64,000 nt of DNA from Rhodalgimonas zhirmunskyi (GCA_030848925.1 JANFFA010000003.1:124001-188000), one strand, 5' to 3'; numbered from the stretch's first letter, positions 54,747 through 64,000 are shown. A program made the numbers and translations. Notes: generated from the letters alone by a model not told the origin.

Positions 54747-57515
54747 TCAGAAGCGATCCAGCAACCGTTCGAGGTAGCTGCGTTCCTTTTCAGGCCGCTC
54801 CTGTTCGCCTGTGCGGCGGCGGATTTCATCGAGCAGCTCTCGCGCACGGCGATAGACGTCCTCGCCCTGCAACAGGTTGTCTTGTGTCCCCTTGAGGCCA
54901 GCGCGGTCGCGCCCCAGAGGATCAGAGCCTTGGCTTCCGTTCGCGCCCGGCTGCGGAGCAGAGCCTTGTTGCCCGGGCTGGCGGCGGCCCTCTTGAGCGA
55001 GGGCTTCGCCAAGGTTGCGCATACCCTCGCGCAGCGCTTCCATCGCTTGCGCCTGCCGGTCGATTGCTTCGGCAAGGTCATCCTGCCGCAGCGCCTGTTC
55101 GGCCCCGTCCATCGCGCGCCCGGCACGATCAAGCGCATCGCGGGCTTCATCGCCCGCTGCGGACCCAGCGCCCGGCAGGCCGCGCTTTTGTGCTTCAAGC
55201 TGTTGGCGCAGGGCGCGCTGGCGTTCGGCAAGGCCCTGAGCCAGATCCTGTGGCTGGCCGCTTTGGCCCGGGCGCGCGCCTTGCCCCTGGCCCGGTTGTT
55301 GGCCCGGTTGCTGGCCGGGTTGTTGGCCCTGACCCTGTCCTTGCTGTTGGCCCTGCTGTTGCCCGCCTTCACCTTGGCCCTGTTGCTGGCCGGGCTGTTG
55401 ACCTTGACCCTGCTGCTGACCCGGCTGCTGACCTTGGCCCTGCTGCTGCCCTTGTTGTTGCCCTTGGCCCTGCCCCGGCTGCGGGGTGCCGTCGTGGTTC
55501 TGACCCTGCCCCATGCCCCCGTTACGGCCCTGATTGCCCTGGTTCTCTCCGCGTTGGGCGTTGGGGTTGAACTGTTCTTGCAAGTCGCGGAACGCCTGAT
55601 CCGACAGCCCCTGCTGATCACGAAGCGTATCGGCCAACCCGTCGAGCGCCTGCTGCCCCGGTGAGCGTTGGCCTTCGCCGCCCTGCCCTTCGACCATGCG
55701 CATGTTTTCCATCATCTGCTGGAATTCCTGAAGCGCCTGCTGCGCCTCGGCCATGCGGCCCTGTTCCATAAGCTCTTGAATATGGTCGAGCATCCGCTGG
55801 ATGTCGCCATCATTCATCATGGTCAGATCCTGATCGCCTTGGCCGCTGTCGGGTTGATCAGTGTTGTTGCGGTTCTGCTGGGCGAATTCGCGGGCGCGTT
55901 GATCCATGTAATCGCGCGTGGCGTCGCGCAGTTCGTCCATCAGGCGGGCGATCTCGGCCTCGGACGCGCCGTTCTTGAGCGCCTCGTTCAGCTTTTCCTG
56001 CGCTTGGCGCATCCGGGCCAGCGCATCGGCGAGCGTGCCGTCTTCCAGCTTCAGTGCCAGATTCCAGAGTGCCTGTGCGATCTCGTCACGGGTCTCGTCG
56101 TTCATGTCCGGCCCGTGCGTTTCGATCCGGCGCAGGATGACGCGCAGGCGCAGGTAATCGGTTTCGCGGTCGAACAACCCTTCCGAGGGTTTGTAGGACA
56201 CCGCGCGAAGGACCTGCGTAATGCGCCGCGCATTGGCACGGTTCCACAACAGGTCACGGCGCATTTCGATCACCGCCGCCGCCATCGGATCGAAGAAATG
56301 CCGCGCTGCAAGCAGCGTCTCATGCGGCTGGCTCTGGCCTTCGTTCTGGGCCGCGTCACTGGCCAGAAGGGTGATCCTGACCGGCAGGTTGGCCCATGCG
56401 TGTTCGCTGAAATCCTCGATCAGGACTTCCTCGAAATCCTGTCTCGAGCGGGCGATCGGCATCGGCAGCGGCACGGTGAAAGGCGCCGTCACTTCCGGAT
56501 CAAGGGCAAGGCCATAGCGGCGATCAAGGCGGTCGAGGTCGATCTCGATCCGGGCCTGCCCCGAGAGCACCTCGTAATCATCGCGCGCGCTGAATGGCAT
56601 GGTCAAAGCACCCACCGCCGACGCCTCGGCCGGGCCGGTGGCCTCGATCTCGGGGACGGCATCGGGCAGCATCGTGATGTCCCACGCGCGCCCGCCTTCG
56701 CCCTCGATTTCAAGCGTGCCCGAGCGGGTGATCGTCAGGTCACGCATCTGCGGATTATCCGGCGGCGGGGCGGTGCCGTCTGAAACCGTTTCGGCCAAAT
56801 CCAGCGCGCCCTCTTCGCCATAGAAGCGCAAGGAAATGCGGCTTCCAGCGGGGGCCTCGAAACCTTCGCCCTGCATATCGGCGAGGTAAAGCACCGGCAG
56901 GCCGGTATAAAGCGGCGGCTCGACCCAGCCTTCCCACGAGGGGCCGGGCGCGGCCTGTGCGGCCTGTCCCAATGGTGACATGTCGGCCACCGATTCAACC
57001 CGCTGGAGCGAACCGAACAGCAGCGCCACCAGAAAGGCCAGAAGCGCCATGTAGCGCAGGCCGAAGGGGTCGCGCCGCGCCACGCTGAGATGCGGTTTGA
57101 CGGGCTGGGCCTGTTCGGCGCGCGCCCGCATCCGCGCCTGATGCGCGGCCCAGACGGCGCGCGAGGCGGGATCGTTCGCGCCGATCGCCTGTGCATCCAT
57201 GATCGCCTGAATCGGGCGCCCCGGCAGCGTGGCATCAATCCGCGCCAGCACCTCGGCCCGACGTGGCACGCGGAATCGCAGTGCGCCCCGGATCAGGAAA
57301 ACCCCGGCAGCCAGCAGCGCCAGCGCCCCAAGAGCCCAGACCGTTTCGGTCGCGATGTGATCCTGTAGCCCGAGGATGAGGCCCGCCGCCGTGGCAAAGA
57401 GCACCGCCCAAAGCGGCCAGAACGCATGGGAAATCCGCTCGGCCCAAAGCCCCGCCCATGTCAGGGCGATGGGAAGCCGAAGTTTACCGAGATCCGTGTT
57501 GCGCGGGGTCGCGAT
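54747..57515 (-). CDS. TIGR02302-type large membrane protein, apparent ATC start
   Basis: The protein is about 922 residues if read from ATC at 57515, where AGGAG lies exactly seven bases upstream. No ATG, GTG or TTG in this frame lies between the lysA stop and this ATC; the first usual start is GTG at 57404. The added 37 residues (LGKLRLPIALTWAGLWAERI and a hydrophobic start) fit the family's N-terminus. Two to three N-terminal membrane helices are followed by a large periplasmic or soluble part, a helical region and a Gln/Gly/Pro-rich repeat at 55270-55482. The function is unknown; the family sits beside lysA in alphaproteobacteria. Confidence 0.8.
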   Translation of the reverse strand: MATPRNTDLGKLRLPIALTWAGLWAERISHAFWPLWAVLFATAAGLILGLQDHIATETVWALGALALLAAGVFLIRGALRFRVPRRAEVLARIDATLPGRPIQAIMDAQAIGANDPASRAVWAAHQARMRARAEQAQPVKPHLSVARRDPFGLRYMALLAFLVALLFGSLQRVESVADMSPLGQAAQAAPGPSWEGWVEPPLYTGLPVLYLADMQGEGFEAPAGSRISLRFYGEEGALDLAETVSDGTAPPPDNPQMRDLTITRSGTLEIEGEGGRAWDITMLPDAVPEIEATGPAEASAVGALTMPFSARDDYEVLSGQARIEIDLDRLDRRYGLALDPEVTAPFTVPLPMPIARSRQDFEEVLIEDFSEHAWANLPVRITLLASDAAQNEGQSQPHETLLAARHFFDPMAAAVIEMRRDLLWNRANARRITQVLRAVSYKPSEGLFDRETDYLRLRVILRRIETHGPDMNDETRDEIAQALWNLALKLEDGTLADALARMRQAQEKLNEALKNGASEAEIARLMDELRDATRDYMDQRAREFAQQNRNNTDQPDSGQGDQDLTMMNDGDIQRMLDHIQELMEQGRMAEAQQALQEFQQMMENMRMVEGQGGEGQRSPGQQALDGLADTLRDQQGLSDQAFRDLQEQFNPNAQRGENQGNQGRNGGMGQGQNHDGTPQPGQGQGQQQGQQQGQGQQPGQQQGQGQQPGQQQGQGEGGQQQGQQQGQGQGQQPGQQPGQQPGQGQGARPGQSGQPQDLAQGLAERQRALRQQLEAQKRGLPGAGSAAGDEARDALDRAGRAMDGAEQALRQDDLAEAIDRQAQAMEALREGMRNLGEALAQEGRRQPGQQGSAPQPGANGSQGSDPLGRDRAGLKGTQDNLLQGEDVYRRARELLDEIRRRTGEQERPEKERSYLERLLDRF
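55270..55482 (-). repeat. Gln-Gly-Pro low-complexity repeat in the TIGR02302-type gene
   Basis: About 70 codons consist of imperfect GQQQGQ and GQQPGQ units. At DNA level the region is an imperfect tandem repeat of CTGTTGGCCCTG-like blocks. This length may vary between strains by slippage. Confidence 0.8.
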
Positions 57516-57560
57516 GGGACATCTCCTGTCGGGCCCTGCGGGGTTGCGATCCTTCTGGGG

Positions 57561-58826
57561 TCAGAGCCACACCGGGATGCTATCGCGATTCAGCATTTCC
57601 TCCAAGGAGGGTCTTTCGCGAATGACAGCGAAGTGATCGCCCATGACCAGCACCTCGGGGATCAGCGGGCGCGAGTTATATTCGCTCGCCATCACCGCGC
57701 CGTAAGCCCCGGCCGAACGGAACGCCACCAGCTCATTCGGCGCAAGCGCGGGCATGTCGCGCCCCTTGGCGAAGGTATCGCCGCTTTCGCAGACCGGGCC
57801 GACGATATCGTACCGTGCCGGAAGCGCGCCCGGTGCGGCCTCGTTCACCGGCACGATGTCGTGATGCGCATCATACATGGCCGGACGAATGAGGTCGTTC
57901 ATCGCCGCGTCGAGGATCAGGAAATCGCGCCCCTCACCCTCTTTCACATAGATGACGGAGGACACCAGAAGCCCCGCGTTCCCCGCGATCAGGCGGCCCG
58001 GCTCGATCTCGATCTCGCAGCCGAGATCGCCCAGCACCTCTTTCACCATCGCGCCGTAATCGGTGGGCAAAGGGGGCGCTTCGTTCGAGCGGGTGTAAGG
58101 AATGCCCAAGCCCCCGCCCAGATCGAGACGGCGAATATTATGCCCGTCTGCGCGCAGTTGCTGCGTCAGTTCGGCGACCTTCTCATAAGCCGCGCGAAAT
58201 GGCGCGAGTTCAGTGAGTTGCGAGCCGATGTGAACGTCGATGCCGACCACCTCGATCCCCTTCATCGCGGCGGCCTGCGCATAGGCGGCGCGGGCCTTGG
58301 CAATGGGGATGCCGAACTTGTTCTCGCTCTTGCCGGTGGCGATCTTGGCATGGGTTTTCGCATCGACATCCGGGTTCACCCGGATGGTGATCGGCGCGCG
58401 CGTGCCAAGATCGAGCGCCACGGCGTTGAGCGCTTCAAGCTCGGGTTCGCTTTCGACGTTGAACTGGCGAATGCCTCCTGTGAGGGCGGCGCGCATTTCC
58501 TCGCGGGTCTTGCCCACGCCGGAAAAAACGATCCGCTCACCCGGCACACCGGCGGCACGGGCGCGGGCGTATTCGCCGCCCGACACCACGTCCATCCCGG
58601 CGCCCAAATCGCCCAGCAGCTTGACGATGGCAAGGTTCGACGCCGCCTTCATCGCGTAGCAGACAAGGTGATCGATCCCGTCGAGCGCCTCGTCGAACAG
58701 CCGGAAATGCCGCGTCAGCGTGGCCGCTGAATAGACATAGAACGGCGTGCCGACCTGCGCCGCGATCTCGCTCACGGGGACGTCTTCGGCATAAAGCGCG
58801 CCGTCACGATAAAGAAAATGATCCAT
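57561..58826 (-). CDS. lysA: Diaminopimelate decarboxylase
   Basis: This 421-residue fold-type III PLP enzyme makes lysine from meso-diaminopimelate. PLP Lys60 is in CYAMKAASN, the phosphate loop is LDLGGGLGIPY, and GPVCESGDTF provides the catalytic Cys region. Length and N-terminus (MDHFLYRDGALYAEDVPVSEIA) match the family. It is followed by the TIGR02302-type gene. Confidence 0.96.
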   Translation of the reverse strand: MDHFLYRDGALYAEDVPVSEIAAQVGTPFYVYSAATLTRHFRLFDEALDGIDHLVCYAMKAASNLAIVKLLGDLGAGMDVVSGGEYARARAAGVPGERIVFSGVGKTREEMRAALTGGIRQFNVESEPELEALNAVALDLGTRAPITIRVNPDVDAKTHAKIATGKSENKFGIPIAKARAAYAQAAAMKGIEVVGIDVHIGSQLTELAPFRAAYEKVAELTQQLRADGHNIRRLDLGGGLGIPYTRSNEAPPLPTDYGAMVKEVLGDLGCEIEIEPGRLIAGNAGLLVSSVIYVKEGEGRDFLILDAAMNDLIRPAMYDAHHDIVPVNEAAPGALPARYDIVGPVCESGDTFAKGRDMPALAPNELVAFRSAGAYGAVMASEYNSRPLIPEVLVMGDHFAVIRERPSLEEMLNRDSIPVWL

Positions 58827-58913
58827 GGGGGCGGTCCTGCCTCGCTTGTCCTGCTGTTGCGCCGATCTAGCGCAGATCTGGAGCCAAGGAAACCGGGATC
58901 GACGCGGCCCCCG

Positions 58914-59261
58914 TCAGGGACGTCGCGCCGCGGTATCCAGCCGGAAATAGAGATAAAGCGGCAGGCCACAGCTGACCCCGATGCAGAAGGTCGCTGGAAT
59001 CGCGATCAGCCCCGCCCAGCGCCGCCGCTCGAAGCAGTCGATCAGCACCCAGAGCGTGAGCACCACCGCCGAGATCGTCAGATCCCAGACCAGCCCGCTT
59101 GTCGCGGCGTTGACGTGCCATGCCTCGATCATACCGGGCAGGTCGAAACCGTTCTCGGCGAACCAGTTGAGGAAATGGCTCATCGGGTGGATCGCGCCCC
59201 AGACGGCAAGCGCCAGAAACAGGTAGCGATAGCTGGCCGGTCGCAGGATCGCGGGCCTCAT
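58914..59261 (-). CDS. DUF2834 membrane protein
   Basis: This 115-residue protein has three membrane helices and the pattern GAIHPMSHFLNWFAENGFDL plus NAATSGLVWDLTISAVVLTLW, as in DUF2834. The ATG overlaps the lipoprotein stop (ATGA), linking it to argH and the lipoprotein. The function is unknown. Confidence 0.82.
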   Translation of the reverse strand: MRPAILRPASYRYLFLALAVWGAIHPMSHFLNWFAENGFDLPGMIEAWHVNAATSGLVWDLTISAVVLTLWVLIDCFERRRWAGLIAIPATFCIGVSCGLPLYLYFRLDTAARRP

Positions 59262-59422
59262 GCGCCGACGGGCCCGATTGCGGCACGGCTGGCCAGCACT
59301 GTGTTGGCCTCTTGCGGCGCGGCGCGCAGGCCGCTTGTTTCCTGCCCCGGCGGGATCGGGTCACCATCCGCACCACAAGCCGCGAGCGCGGCCAGAAGCG
59401 GCAGTAGTAGCAACTTTTTCAT
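59258..59422 (-). CDS. Small LptM-like lipoprotein, 54 residues
   Basis: The translation begins [20 protein letters not shown], a lipoprotein signal with Cys16 as the lipidation site. It continues DPIPPG, so the stretch [10 protein letters not shown] resembles the CGxKGPLxxP pattern of LptM-type lipoproteins, whose genes often lie next to lysA. It overlaps both argH and the DUF2834 gene by four bases (ATGA). LptM helps mature the LPS translocon LptDE in E. coli; that role here is inferred. Confidence 0.7.
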   Translation of the reverse strand: MKKLLLLPLLAALAACGADGDPIPPGQETSGLRAAPQEANTVLASRAAIGPVGA

Positions 59423-60810
59423 GACATCACCTCGCGCCAGCGGGCAATCTGTGTGCGCACCTGTTCGGGCGCGGTGCCGCCGTAGGATACCCGCGAGGCC
59501 ACCGAATTGTGCACGCCCAGCACGCCGAACACCTCATCCGTGATGGCACCGTGCACCGATTGCATTTCCGAAAGGCTGAGGTCGGGCAGATCGCAACCCT
59601 TGCTTTCGGCCAGCGCGACAAGGCTTCCGGTGACATGGTGCGCATCGCGGAACGGCATGTTCAGCGCCCGCACCAGCCAATCGGCCAGATCGGTCGCGGT
59701 CGAGAACCCGGCCCCGGCAGCGGCTTCGAGGTTGGCGACATTGGCGCTCATGTCCTTGACCATACCTTCCATCGCGGCCAGCGCCAGCATCAGGTTGTCG
59801 GCGGCGTCGAACACCTGTTCCTTGTCTTCCTGCATGTCCTTAGAATAGGCCAGCGGCAGGCCCTTCATCACCGTCATCAGGGCCACGTTCGCCCCGAAAA
59901 TGCGCCCGATCTTGGCGCGGATCAGTTCGGCGGCGTCGGGGTTCTTCTTCTGCGGCATGATGGACGAGCCGGTGGAAAACCGATCCGACAGCGTGACGAA
60001 GCGGAACTGGGCCGAGGACCAGATCACCAGCTCTTCGGCAAAGCGCGACAGGTGCATGGCGCAGATCGACGCGGCAGAAAGGAAATCGAGCGCGAAATCG
60101 CGATCCGACACCGCGTCGAGCGAATTGGCAGCGGGGCGATCAAAGCCCAGCGCCTGTGCCGTCATCTCGCGGTCGATCGGGAACGAGGTGCCAGCCAGCG
60201 CAGCCGCGCCCAGCGGGCATTCGTTCATCCGCGCGCGCGCATCGACGAAACGCGAGCGGTCCCGGCCCAACATCTCGACATAGGCCATCATGTGATGGCC
60301 CCACGTCACCGGCTGCGCGGTTTGCAGGTGGGTGAAACCGGGCATGACCCACTCGGCCCCGGCCTCGGCCTGATCCAGAAGCGCCGCGATCAGCGCCTCG
60401 ATGCCCGAAATCGCGGCGTCAATCTGATCGCGGACCCAGAGTTTGAAATCGGTGGCGACCTGATCGTTGCGCGACCGGCCCGTGTGCAAGCGGCCCGCCG
60501 GTTCGCCGATGATCTCTTTCAGCCGCGCTTCGACGTTCATGTGAATGTCTTCCAGCGCGGACGAGAAGGCAAAGGTGCCGCCCTCGATCTCTGACAAGAC
60601 CGTGAGCAGGCCTTCCCTCATCGCCGCAGCATCGCTATCACTCACGATGCCCGTGGCGGCCAGCATGGCGGCATGGGCGCGTGAGCCGGCAATGTCTTGT
60701 GCTGCCATCCGCTGATCGAACCCGATCGAGGCATTGATCGCCTCCATGATCGCATCGGGCCCGGCGGCGAAGCGGCCACCCCACATCTGGTTCGAGGAAG
60801 TATCGGTCAT
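59419..60810 (-). CDS. argH: Argininosuccinate lyase
   Basis: This 463-residue fumarase-superfamily enzyme releases arginine and fumarate from argininosuccinate. It has the family start [20 protein letters not shown], the substrate segment [19 protein letters not shown], and the signature [12 protein letters not shown]. The ATG at 60810 gives the family N-terminus; further upstream Mets overlap the divergent TlpA gene. Confidence 0.97.
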   Translation of the reverse strand: MTDTSSNQMWGGRFAAGPDAIMEAINASIGFDQRMAAQDIAGSRAHAAMLAATGIVSDSDAAAMREGLLTVLSEIEGGTFAFSSALEDIHMNVEARLKEIIGEPAGRLHTGRSRNDQVATDFKLWVRDQIDAAISGIEALIAALLDQAEAGAEWVMPGFTHLQTAQPVTWGHHMMAYVEMLGRDRSRFVDARARMNECPLGAAALAGTSFPIDREMTAQALGFDRPAANSLDAVSDRDFALDFLSAASICAMHLSRFAEELVIWSSAQFRFVTLSDRFSTGSSIMPQKKNPDAAELIRAKIGRIFGANVALMTVMKGLPLAYSKDMQEDKEQVFDAADNLMLALAAMEGMVKDMSANVANLEAAAGAGFSTATDLADWLVRALNMPFRDAHHVTGSLVALAESKGCDLPDLSLSEMQSVHGAITDEVFGVLGVHNSVASRVSYGGTAPEQVRTQIARWREVMS

Positions 60811-60832
60811 CTGAGAAAGGCCCCTGAGCATC

Positions 60833-61438
60833 ATGAAACGGTCCGCGCTGATTTATACCGCCATCGCCGCAATCGCAATCATTGCGGTGGGGCTCATCGC
60901 CCTGCGCGATCCGGCCACCCCCACACCGGCAAGCCGCCTCGATCATGCAATGCTGGACGGGTTGCGCGAGGGGGACATGAAAAAGCTGGCCTTTCACGCG
61001 GCACCCAAGCCCGCCGGGACAACCGCCTACGTGACAGAAGACGGCGGCGAGGCCACGCTGGCCGATCACAAGGGGCGCTATGTGCTGGTGAATTTCTGGG
61101 CCACGTGGTGCGCCCCGTGCCGCAAGGAAATGCCAAGCCTGTCGCGGCTACAGGCCGAAAAGGGCGGTGCGGATTTCGAGGTCCTGACCCTTGCCAGCGG
61201 CAAGAACAACCCCGCCAAGATCAAGCAATTCCTGAATGAGATCGAGGTCGACAACCTGCCAATGCACCGCGACCCGGCGGGCAAGTTGGCCCGCGAAATG
61301 GGCGTGATGGGCATGCCGGTGACGGTGCTGCTTGACCCAGAGGGTCAGGAAATCGCGCGGCTGATCGGCGACGCGGAATGGGACAGCGAGGCGGCCAAGG
61401 CCATCATCGACGCGCTCACGTCCACGCCGCAGGGCTGA
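60833..61438 (+). CDS. TlpA/ResA-like thioredoxin, membrane-anchored
   Basis: This 201-residue protein has an N-terminal signal anchor ([20 protein letters not shown]), then a thioredoxin domain with active site WCAPC in [17 protein letters not shown], and the cis-Pro in [10 protein letters not shown]. It should work in the periplasm as a thiol-disulfide reductase, for example in cytochrome c or copper-site maturation. It is divergent from argH with only 22 bases between the starts. Confidence 0.9.
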   Translation: MKRSALIYTAIAAIAIIAVGLIALRDPATPTPASRLDHAMLDGLREGDMKKLAFHAAPKPAGTTAYVTEDGGEATLADHKGRYVLVNFWATWCAPCRKEMPSLSRLQAEKGGADFEVLTLASGKNNPAKIKQFLNEIEVDNLPMHRDPAGKLAREMGVMGMPVTVLLDPEGQEIARLIGDAEWDSEAAKAIIDALTSTPQG

Positions 61439-61494
61439 GCCCTGTTCCGACCGCATCCGCGCACCTCTCTGGTCCCTTCCCCCTACGGCAACTT

Positions 61495-61523
61495 TGACAG
61501 CACGGGTCTTGATGCGTTTACTC
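61495..61523 (+). promoter_or_regulatory. Sigma70-type promoter before the small anchored protein gene
   Basis: TTGACA (61495-61500), a 17-base spacer and TTTACT (61518-61523) lie 41 bases before the ATG at 61565. Confidence 0.5.
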
Positions 61524-61564
61524 GCAGGTAGGAGAGGTCTTGGCGGATCGTAGGAGGAGCAGCC

Positions 61565-61957
61565 ATGCCGCTGGAAATCCTTGGGCCTATGGTCTTGCTC
61601 GGCATCGTCGGGATCGGCGTGCTGCTGCACCTGATGGGCCTGTCGGCGCCGCACCACTTTGCCTGCCCTGACGACGCCCGCGCCGCGTGGGACAACGCCT
61701 TTCCACAACACCCCGCCCGCCGCGCGACCCTGTGCGCCGATAATACCGCTGCGTTGATCGACACCGACGCAGGACCCGGCCTTGTCTGGCCGATGGGTGC
61801 GGATGTCGCGGCAAGGCTTCTTGCCGGGGCACAGATCGAAGCACACGGCGAGACGCTGTCCATCCGCCTGCCAGATTTTACCGCGCCACGCATCCGCCTG
61901 CCCCTGCCGCAAGAGGACCGCGCCACATGGCGCGACATATTGGAGACCCCCGCATGA
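61565..61957 (+). CDS. Hypothetical membrane-anchored 130-residue protein
   Basis: The protein has one N-terminal helix (LGPMVLLGIVGIGVLLHLMGL) and a small domain with two Cys (HHFACPDDARA, RATLCADNTA). AGGAGGAG lies in front of the ATG. The stop overlaps the sterol-desaturase gene start by four bases (ATGA), so the two are coupled. No family was recognised. Confidence 0.72.
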   Translation: MPLEILGPMVLLGIVGIGVLLHLMGLSAPHHFACPDDARAAWDNAFPQHPARRATLCADNTAALIDTDAGPGLVWPMGADVAARLLAGAQIEAHGETLSIRLPDFTAPRIRLPLPQEDRATWRDILETPA

Positions 61958-62883
61958 GCGAACAGATCACCTATCCCGATGTCGTCGCCCTTGCCGTGCC
62001 GATGTTCATCGCGGCGATCCTGATCGAACTGGCGTGGATCGGGATCAAGCATCGCGGCGGGCGCTACGAGACGCGCGATGCGCTGACCTCGCTTGTCATG
62101 GGGGCGGGCAACGTGGCCAGCGGCATCGTTCTGGGCTTCATCACCTGGGGCGTGTTCATGGCGCTCTGGGCGATTACGCCGCTCGATCTGGGAACATCGC
62201 TTTGGGTGGTGCTGTTGTGCTTTGTGCTGGATGATCTGCGCTATTACTGGGTGCACCGGTTCGGGCATCGCATCCGCTGGGTCTGGGCCAGCCATGTGAA
62301 CCACCATTCCAGCCAGCATTACAACCTGACCACCGCGCTGCGCCAGACATGGACAGGCACCTTCACCTTCATGATGGTGGTGCGTGCACCGCTGATCCTG
62401 TTGGGGTTTCACCCGGCGATGGTGCTGTTCGTGGGCGGTCTGAACCTGATCTACCAGTTCTGGATCCATACCGAGGCGATCGGGCGCATGCCGCGCTGGT
62501 TCGAAGCGGTGATGAACACGCCCAGCCACCACCGGGTGCATCATGGCCGCAACGCGCGCTATCTCGATGCCAATTACGCCGGAGTGTTCATCATCTGGGA
62601 CAAACTGTTCGGCACTTACGTGCCTGAGTTGGACGAGGAAAAGCCGCAATACGGGATCGTGCACAACCTTGGCACGTTCAACCCGCTGCGGGTGGCGTTT
62701 CACGAATGGATCGCGCTGTTTCGCGACGTGCTGCGCCCGGGGCTGAGCCTGCGCCAACGGCTGGCCTATGCCTTTGCCCCGCCGGGCTGGAGCCATGACG
62801 GCAGCCGCGAGATGACGCCCGAAATCAAGGCGCGCCACCTTGCCACCCACCCCGAGGATCGCGGCACGCCCGGGTTTGACTAG
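61954..62883 (+). CDS. Sterol desaturase/fatty acid hydroxylase-family protein
   Basis: This 309-residue integral membrane di-iron oxygenase has His boxes HRFGHRIRWVWASHVNHHSSQH and later HHRVHHGRN, with four helices around them. The family hydroxylates or desaturates lipids such as sterols, carotenoids and fatty acyl chains. The substrate is unknown; alphaproteobacterial members include ornithine-lipid modifying enzymes. The ATG at 61954 overlaps the previous stop. Confidence 0.9.
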   Translation: MSEQITYPDVVALAVPMFIAAILIELAWIGIKHRGGRYETRDALTSLVMGAGNVASGIVLGFITWGVFMALWAITPLDLGTSLWVVLLCFVLDDLRYYWVHRFGHRIRWVWASHVNHHSSQHYNLTTALRQTWTGTFTFMMVVRAPLILLGFHPAMVLFVGGLNLIYQFWIHTEAIGRMPRWFEAVMNTPSHHRVHHGRNARYLDANYAGVFIIWDKLFGTYVPELDEEKPQYGIVHNLGTFNPLRVAFHEWIALFRDVLRPGLSLRQRLAYAFAPPGWSHDGSREMTPEIKARHLATHPEDRGTPGFD

Positions 62884-62899
62884 AGGCTTTGACTAGCCC

Positions 62900-64000
62900 T
62901 TAGCCGTTTTCGTGGAAGTAGTCGTAGATCTTCTGCGCAAGGCTTGCGGAAATCCCGTCCACCGCCTTCAGATCGGCCAGCGCCGCGCGGCTTACCGCCT
63001 TGGCCGAGCCGAAATGCGCCAGCAGCGCGCGCTTGCGTGCCGCGCCCACGCCCGGCACATCGTCGAGCGGCGTCGCCGAAATCGCCTTGGATCGCTTGGC
63101 GCGGTGGGTGCCGATGGCGAAGCGGTGCGCCTCGTCCCGTAGACGCTGAATGAAATAGAGCACCGGATCATTGTGGCGCAGCGCGAAGGGCCGCGCGCCG
63201 GGGCGGTGGAATTCCTCTTTCCCGGCGTCGCGGTCGATGCCCTTGGCCACGCCGACCATGGGAATATCGGCCACGCCCATGTCGTCCATGATCTCTTTCA
63301 CCGCTGACACCTGCCCGGCGCCGCCGTCGATCAGCAGAAGGTCCGGCCAATGCCCTTCCTTGCGGTCCGGGTCATCCTTGATCAGGCGCTTGAAGCGGCG
63401 GGTGAGCACCTCTTTCATCATGCCGAAATCATCGCCCGGGGTCAGGTCATCGCCGCGAATGTTGAACTTGCGATAGCTGTTCTTCATGAAGCCGTCCGGC
63501 CCCGCCACGATCATCGCGCCCACCGCATGCGCGCCCTGAATGTGGCTGTTGTCATAGACCTCGATCCGCTGTGGCGGGCCGTCCAGACCAAACGCCTCGC
63601 CCACACCGCGCAGCAGCTTTGCCTGCGTCGCGGTTTCGGCCATCTTGCGGGCAAGGCTTTCGCGCGCATTGCGGCTCGCGCTTTCCACCAGCTCGGCCTT
63701 TTCGCCCCGTTGCGGCACGGTAATCTCGACCTTGCGGCCCGCCTTTTCCGACAGCGCCTCGCACATCAGGTCGTCATTCTCGATCGGGTGCGACAAGAGC
63801 AGCAGGCGCGGCGGCTCCTTGCCGTCATAGAACTGGCCGATGAAGGCCTCCAGCACCTCGGCCGCCTCGATCCCCTCGCCCACGCGGGGATAGAAATCGC
63901 GGTTGCCCCAGTTTTGCCCAGCGCGGATGAAGAACACCTGCACACAGGCCTGCCCCCCGTCGAGGTGAAGCGCGATCACGTCGGCCTCTTCGGTCGAGCG
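62900..64000 (-). CDS. uvrC: UvrABC excinuclease subunit C, C-terminal part (5' end outside window)
   Basis: The visible 366 residues cover the C-terminal half of UvrC. They include the RNase H-like endonuclease domain ([21 protein letters not shown] with its catalytic Asp, [15 protein letters not shown]) and the C-terminal helix-hairpin-helix pair ([40 protein letters not shown]). The frame is open to base 64000, so the N-terminal GIY-YIG nuclease lies outside. UvrC makes the two cuts of nucleotide excision repair. It is convergent with the hydroxylase gene. Confidence 0.95.
   Translation of the reverse strand, partial: RSTEEADVIALHLDGGQACVQVFFIRAGQNWGNRDFYPRVGEGIEAAEVLEAFIGQFYDGKEPPRLLLLSHPIENDDLMCEALSEKAGRKVEITVPQRGEKAELVESASRNARESLARKMAETATQAKLLRGVGEAFGLDGPPQRIEVYDNSHIQGAHAVGAMIVAGPDGFMKNSYRKFNIRGDDLTPGDDFGMMKEVLTRRFKRLIKDDPDRKEGHWPDLLLIDGGAGQVSAVKEIMDDMGVADIPMVGVAKGIDRDAGKEEFHRPGARPFALRHNDPVLYFIQRLRDEAHRFAIGTHRAKRSKAISATPLDDVPGVGAARKRALLAHFGSAKAVSRAALADLKAVDGISASLAQKIYDYFHENG

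Noticed and set aside
55064-55570. Frames rich in Ala, Leu or Val opposite the Gln/Gly repeat, and the repeat itself as a CRISPR-like array
   Set aside because: The repeat units are short, imperfect, in coding frame and without unique spacers; the antisense frames are products of the repeat.
57404-57404. GTG at 57404 as the start of the TIGR02302-type gene
   Set aside because: It lacks a ribosome site and would remove an upstream, family-like hydrophobic segment that is in frame with a well-placed AGGAG.

Overview
The window is high-GC chromosomal DNA with tightly packed operons (many ATGA and TGATG start/stop overlaps). Its gene content points to an alphaproteobacterium of the order Rhodobacterales, most likely the Roseobacter group. 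The main reasons are the ethylmalonyl-CoA pathway genes (ccr, ecm, mch, mcl2), an sdh-mch-mcl2-mdh-suc-lpd supercluster like that of Rhodobacter, a LuxI/LuxR quorum-sensing pair, and 2-oxoglutarate dehydrogenase E2 with two lipoyl domains. No rRNA, tRNA, CRISPR array, prophage or insertion sequence was recognised. The organism call rests on recalled family knowledge, not on a search.

Layout. 1-6.3 kb: the end of murJ, a rhomboid-fold protein without catalytic residues, trpS, a class IV aminotransferase, a universal stress protein, an Nfu Fe-S scaffold behind a possible Irr box, tsaB and rimI. 6.4-11.1 kb: a four-gene BMP-type nucleoside ABC importer. 11.2-15.4 kb: a TIGR02186-type membrane protein, a RecD/Dda-like helicase, luxI, luxR and a small gene overlapping luxR, with a consensus CtrA box upstream. 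15.5-19.2 kb: divergent ccr and ecm, each followed by an intrinsic terminator. 19.2-26.5 kb: GNAT, deoD, an SHMT-like enzyme, a DUF1989 protein, ornithine decarboxylase, a flavoprotein coupled to a 70-residue membrane protein, and a 48-residue gene. Four tandem hairpins lie between the ornithine decarboxylase and DUF1989 genes.

26.5-50.7 kb is the central-carbon supercluster. Minus strand: sdhC, sdhD, sdhA, a small lipoprotein, a glycosyltransferase-like protein, sdhB and a 99-residue protein. Upstream of these are mcl2, an NnrU protein, a DUF1737 protein and mch. Plus strand: mdh, a DUF1963 protein, an exported coiled-coil protein, then sucC, a low-GC orphan gene, sucD, an exported protein, sucA, sucB, a zinc-ribbon protein, a MAPEG protein, lpdA and an anchored protein. 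The sdh and suc operons share an upstream element: two TGTGATCACA-type palindromes with centres exactly 21 bp apart. This suggests one transcription factor controls both.

50.7-64 kb holds plsC-ftsX-ftsE, a zinc-ribbon membrane protein, a TIGR02302-type protein that seems to start at ATC, lysA, a DUF2834 protein, a 54-residue LptM-like lipoprotein, argH, a TlpA-like thioredoxin, a small anchored protein, a sterol-desaturase-family hydroxylase and the 3' part of uvrC, cut by the window end.

The strongest leads are the shared twin-palindrome operator, the foreign-looking gene between sucC and sucD, the glycosyltransferase-like gene inside sdh, the co-varying hairpin cluster, the CtrA box at the quorum-sensing locus and the ATC start.
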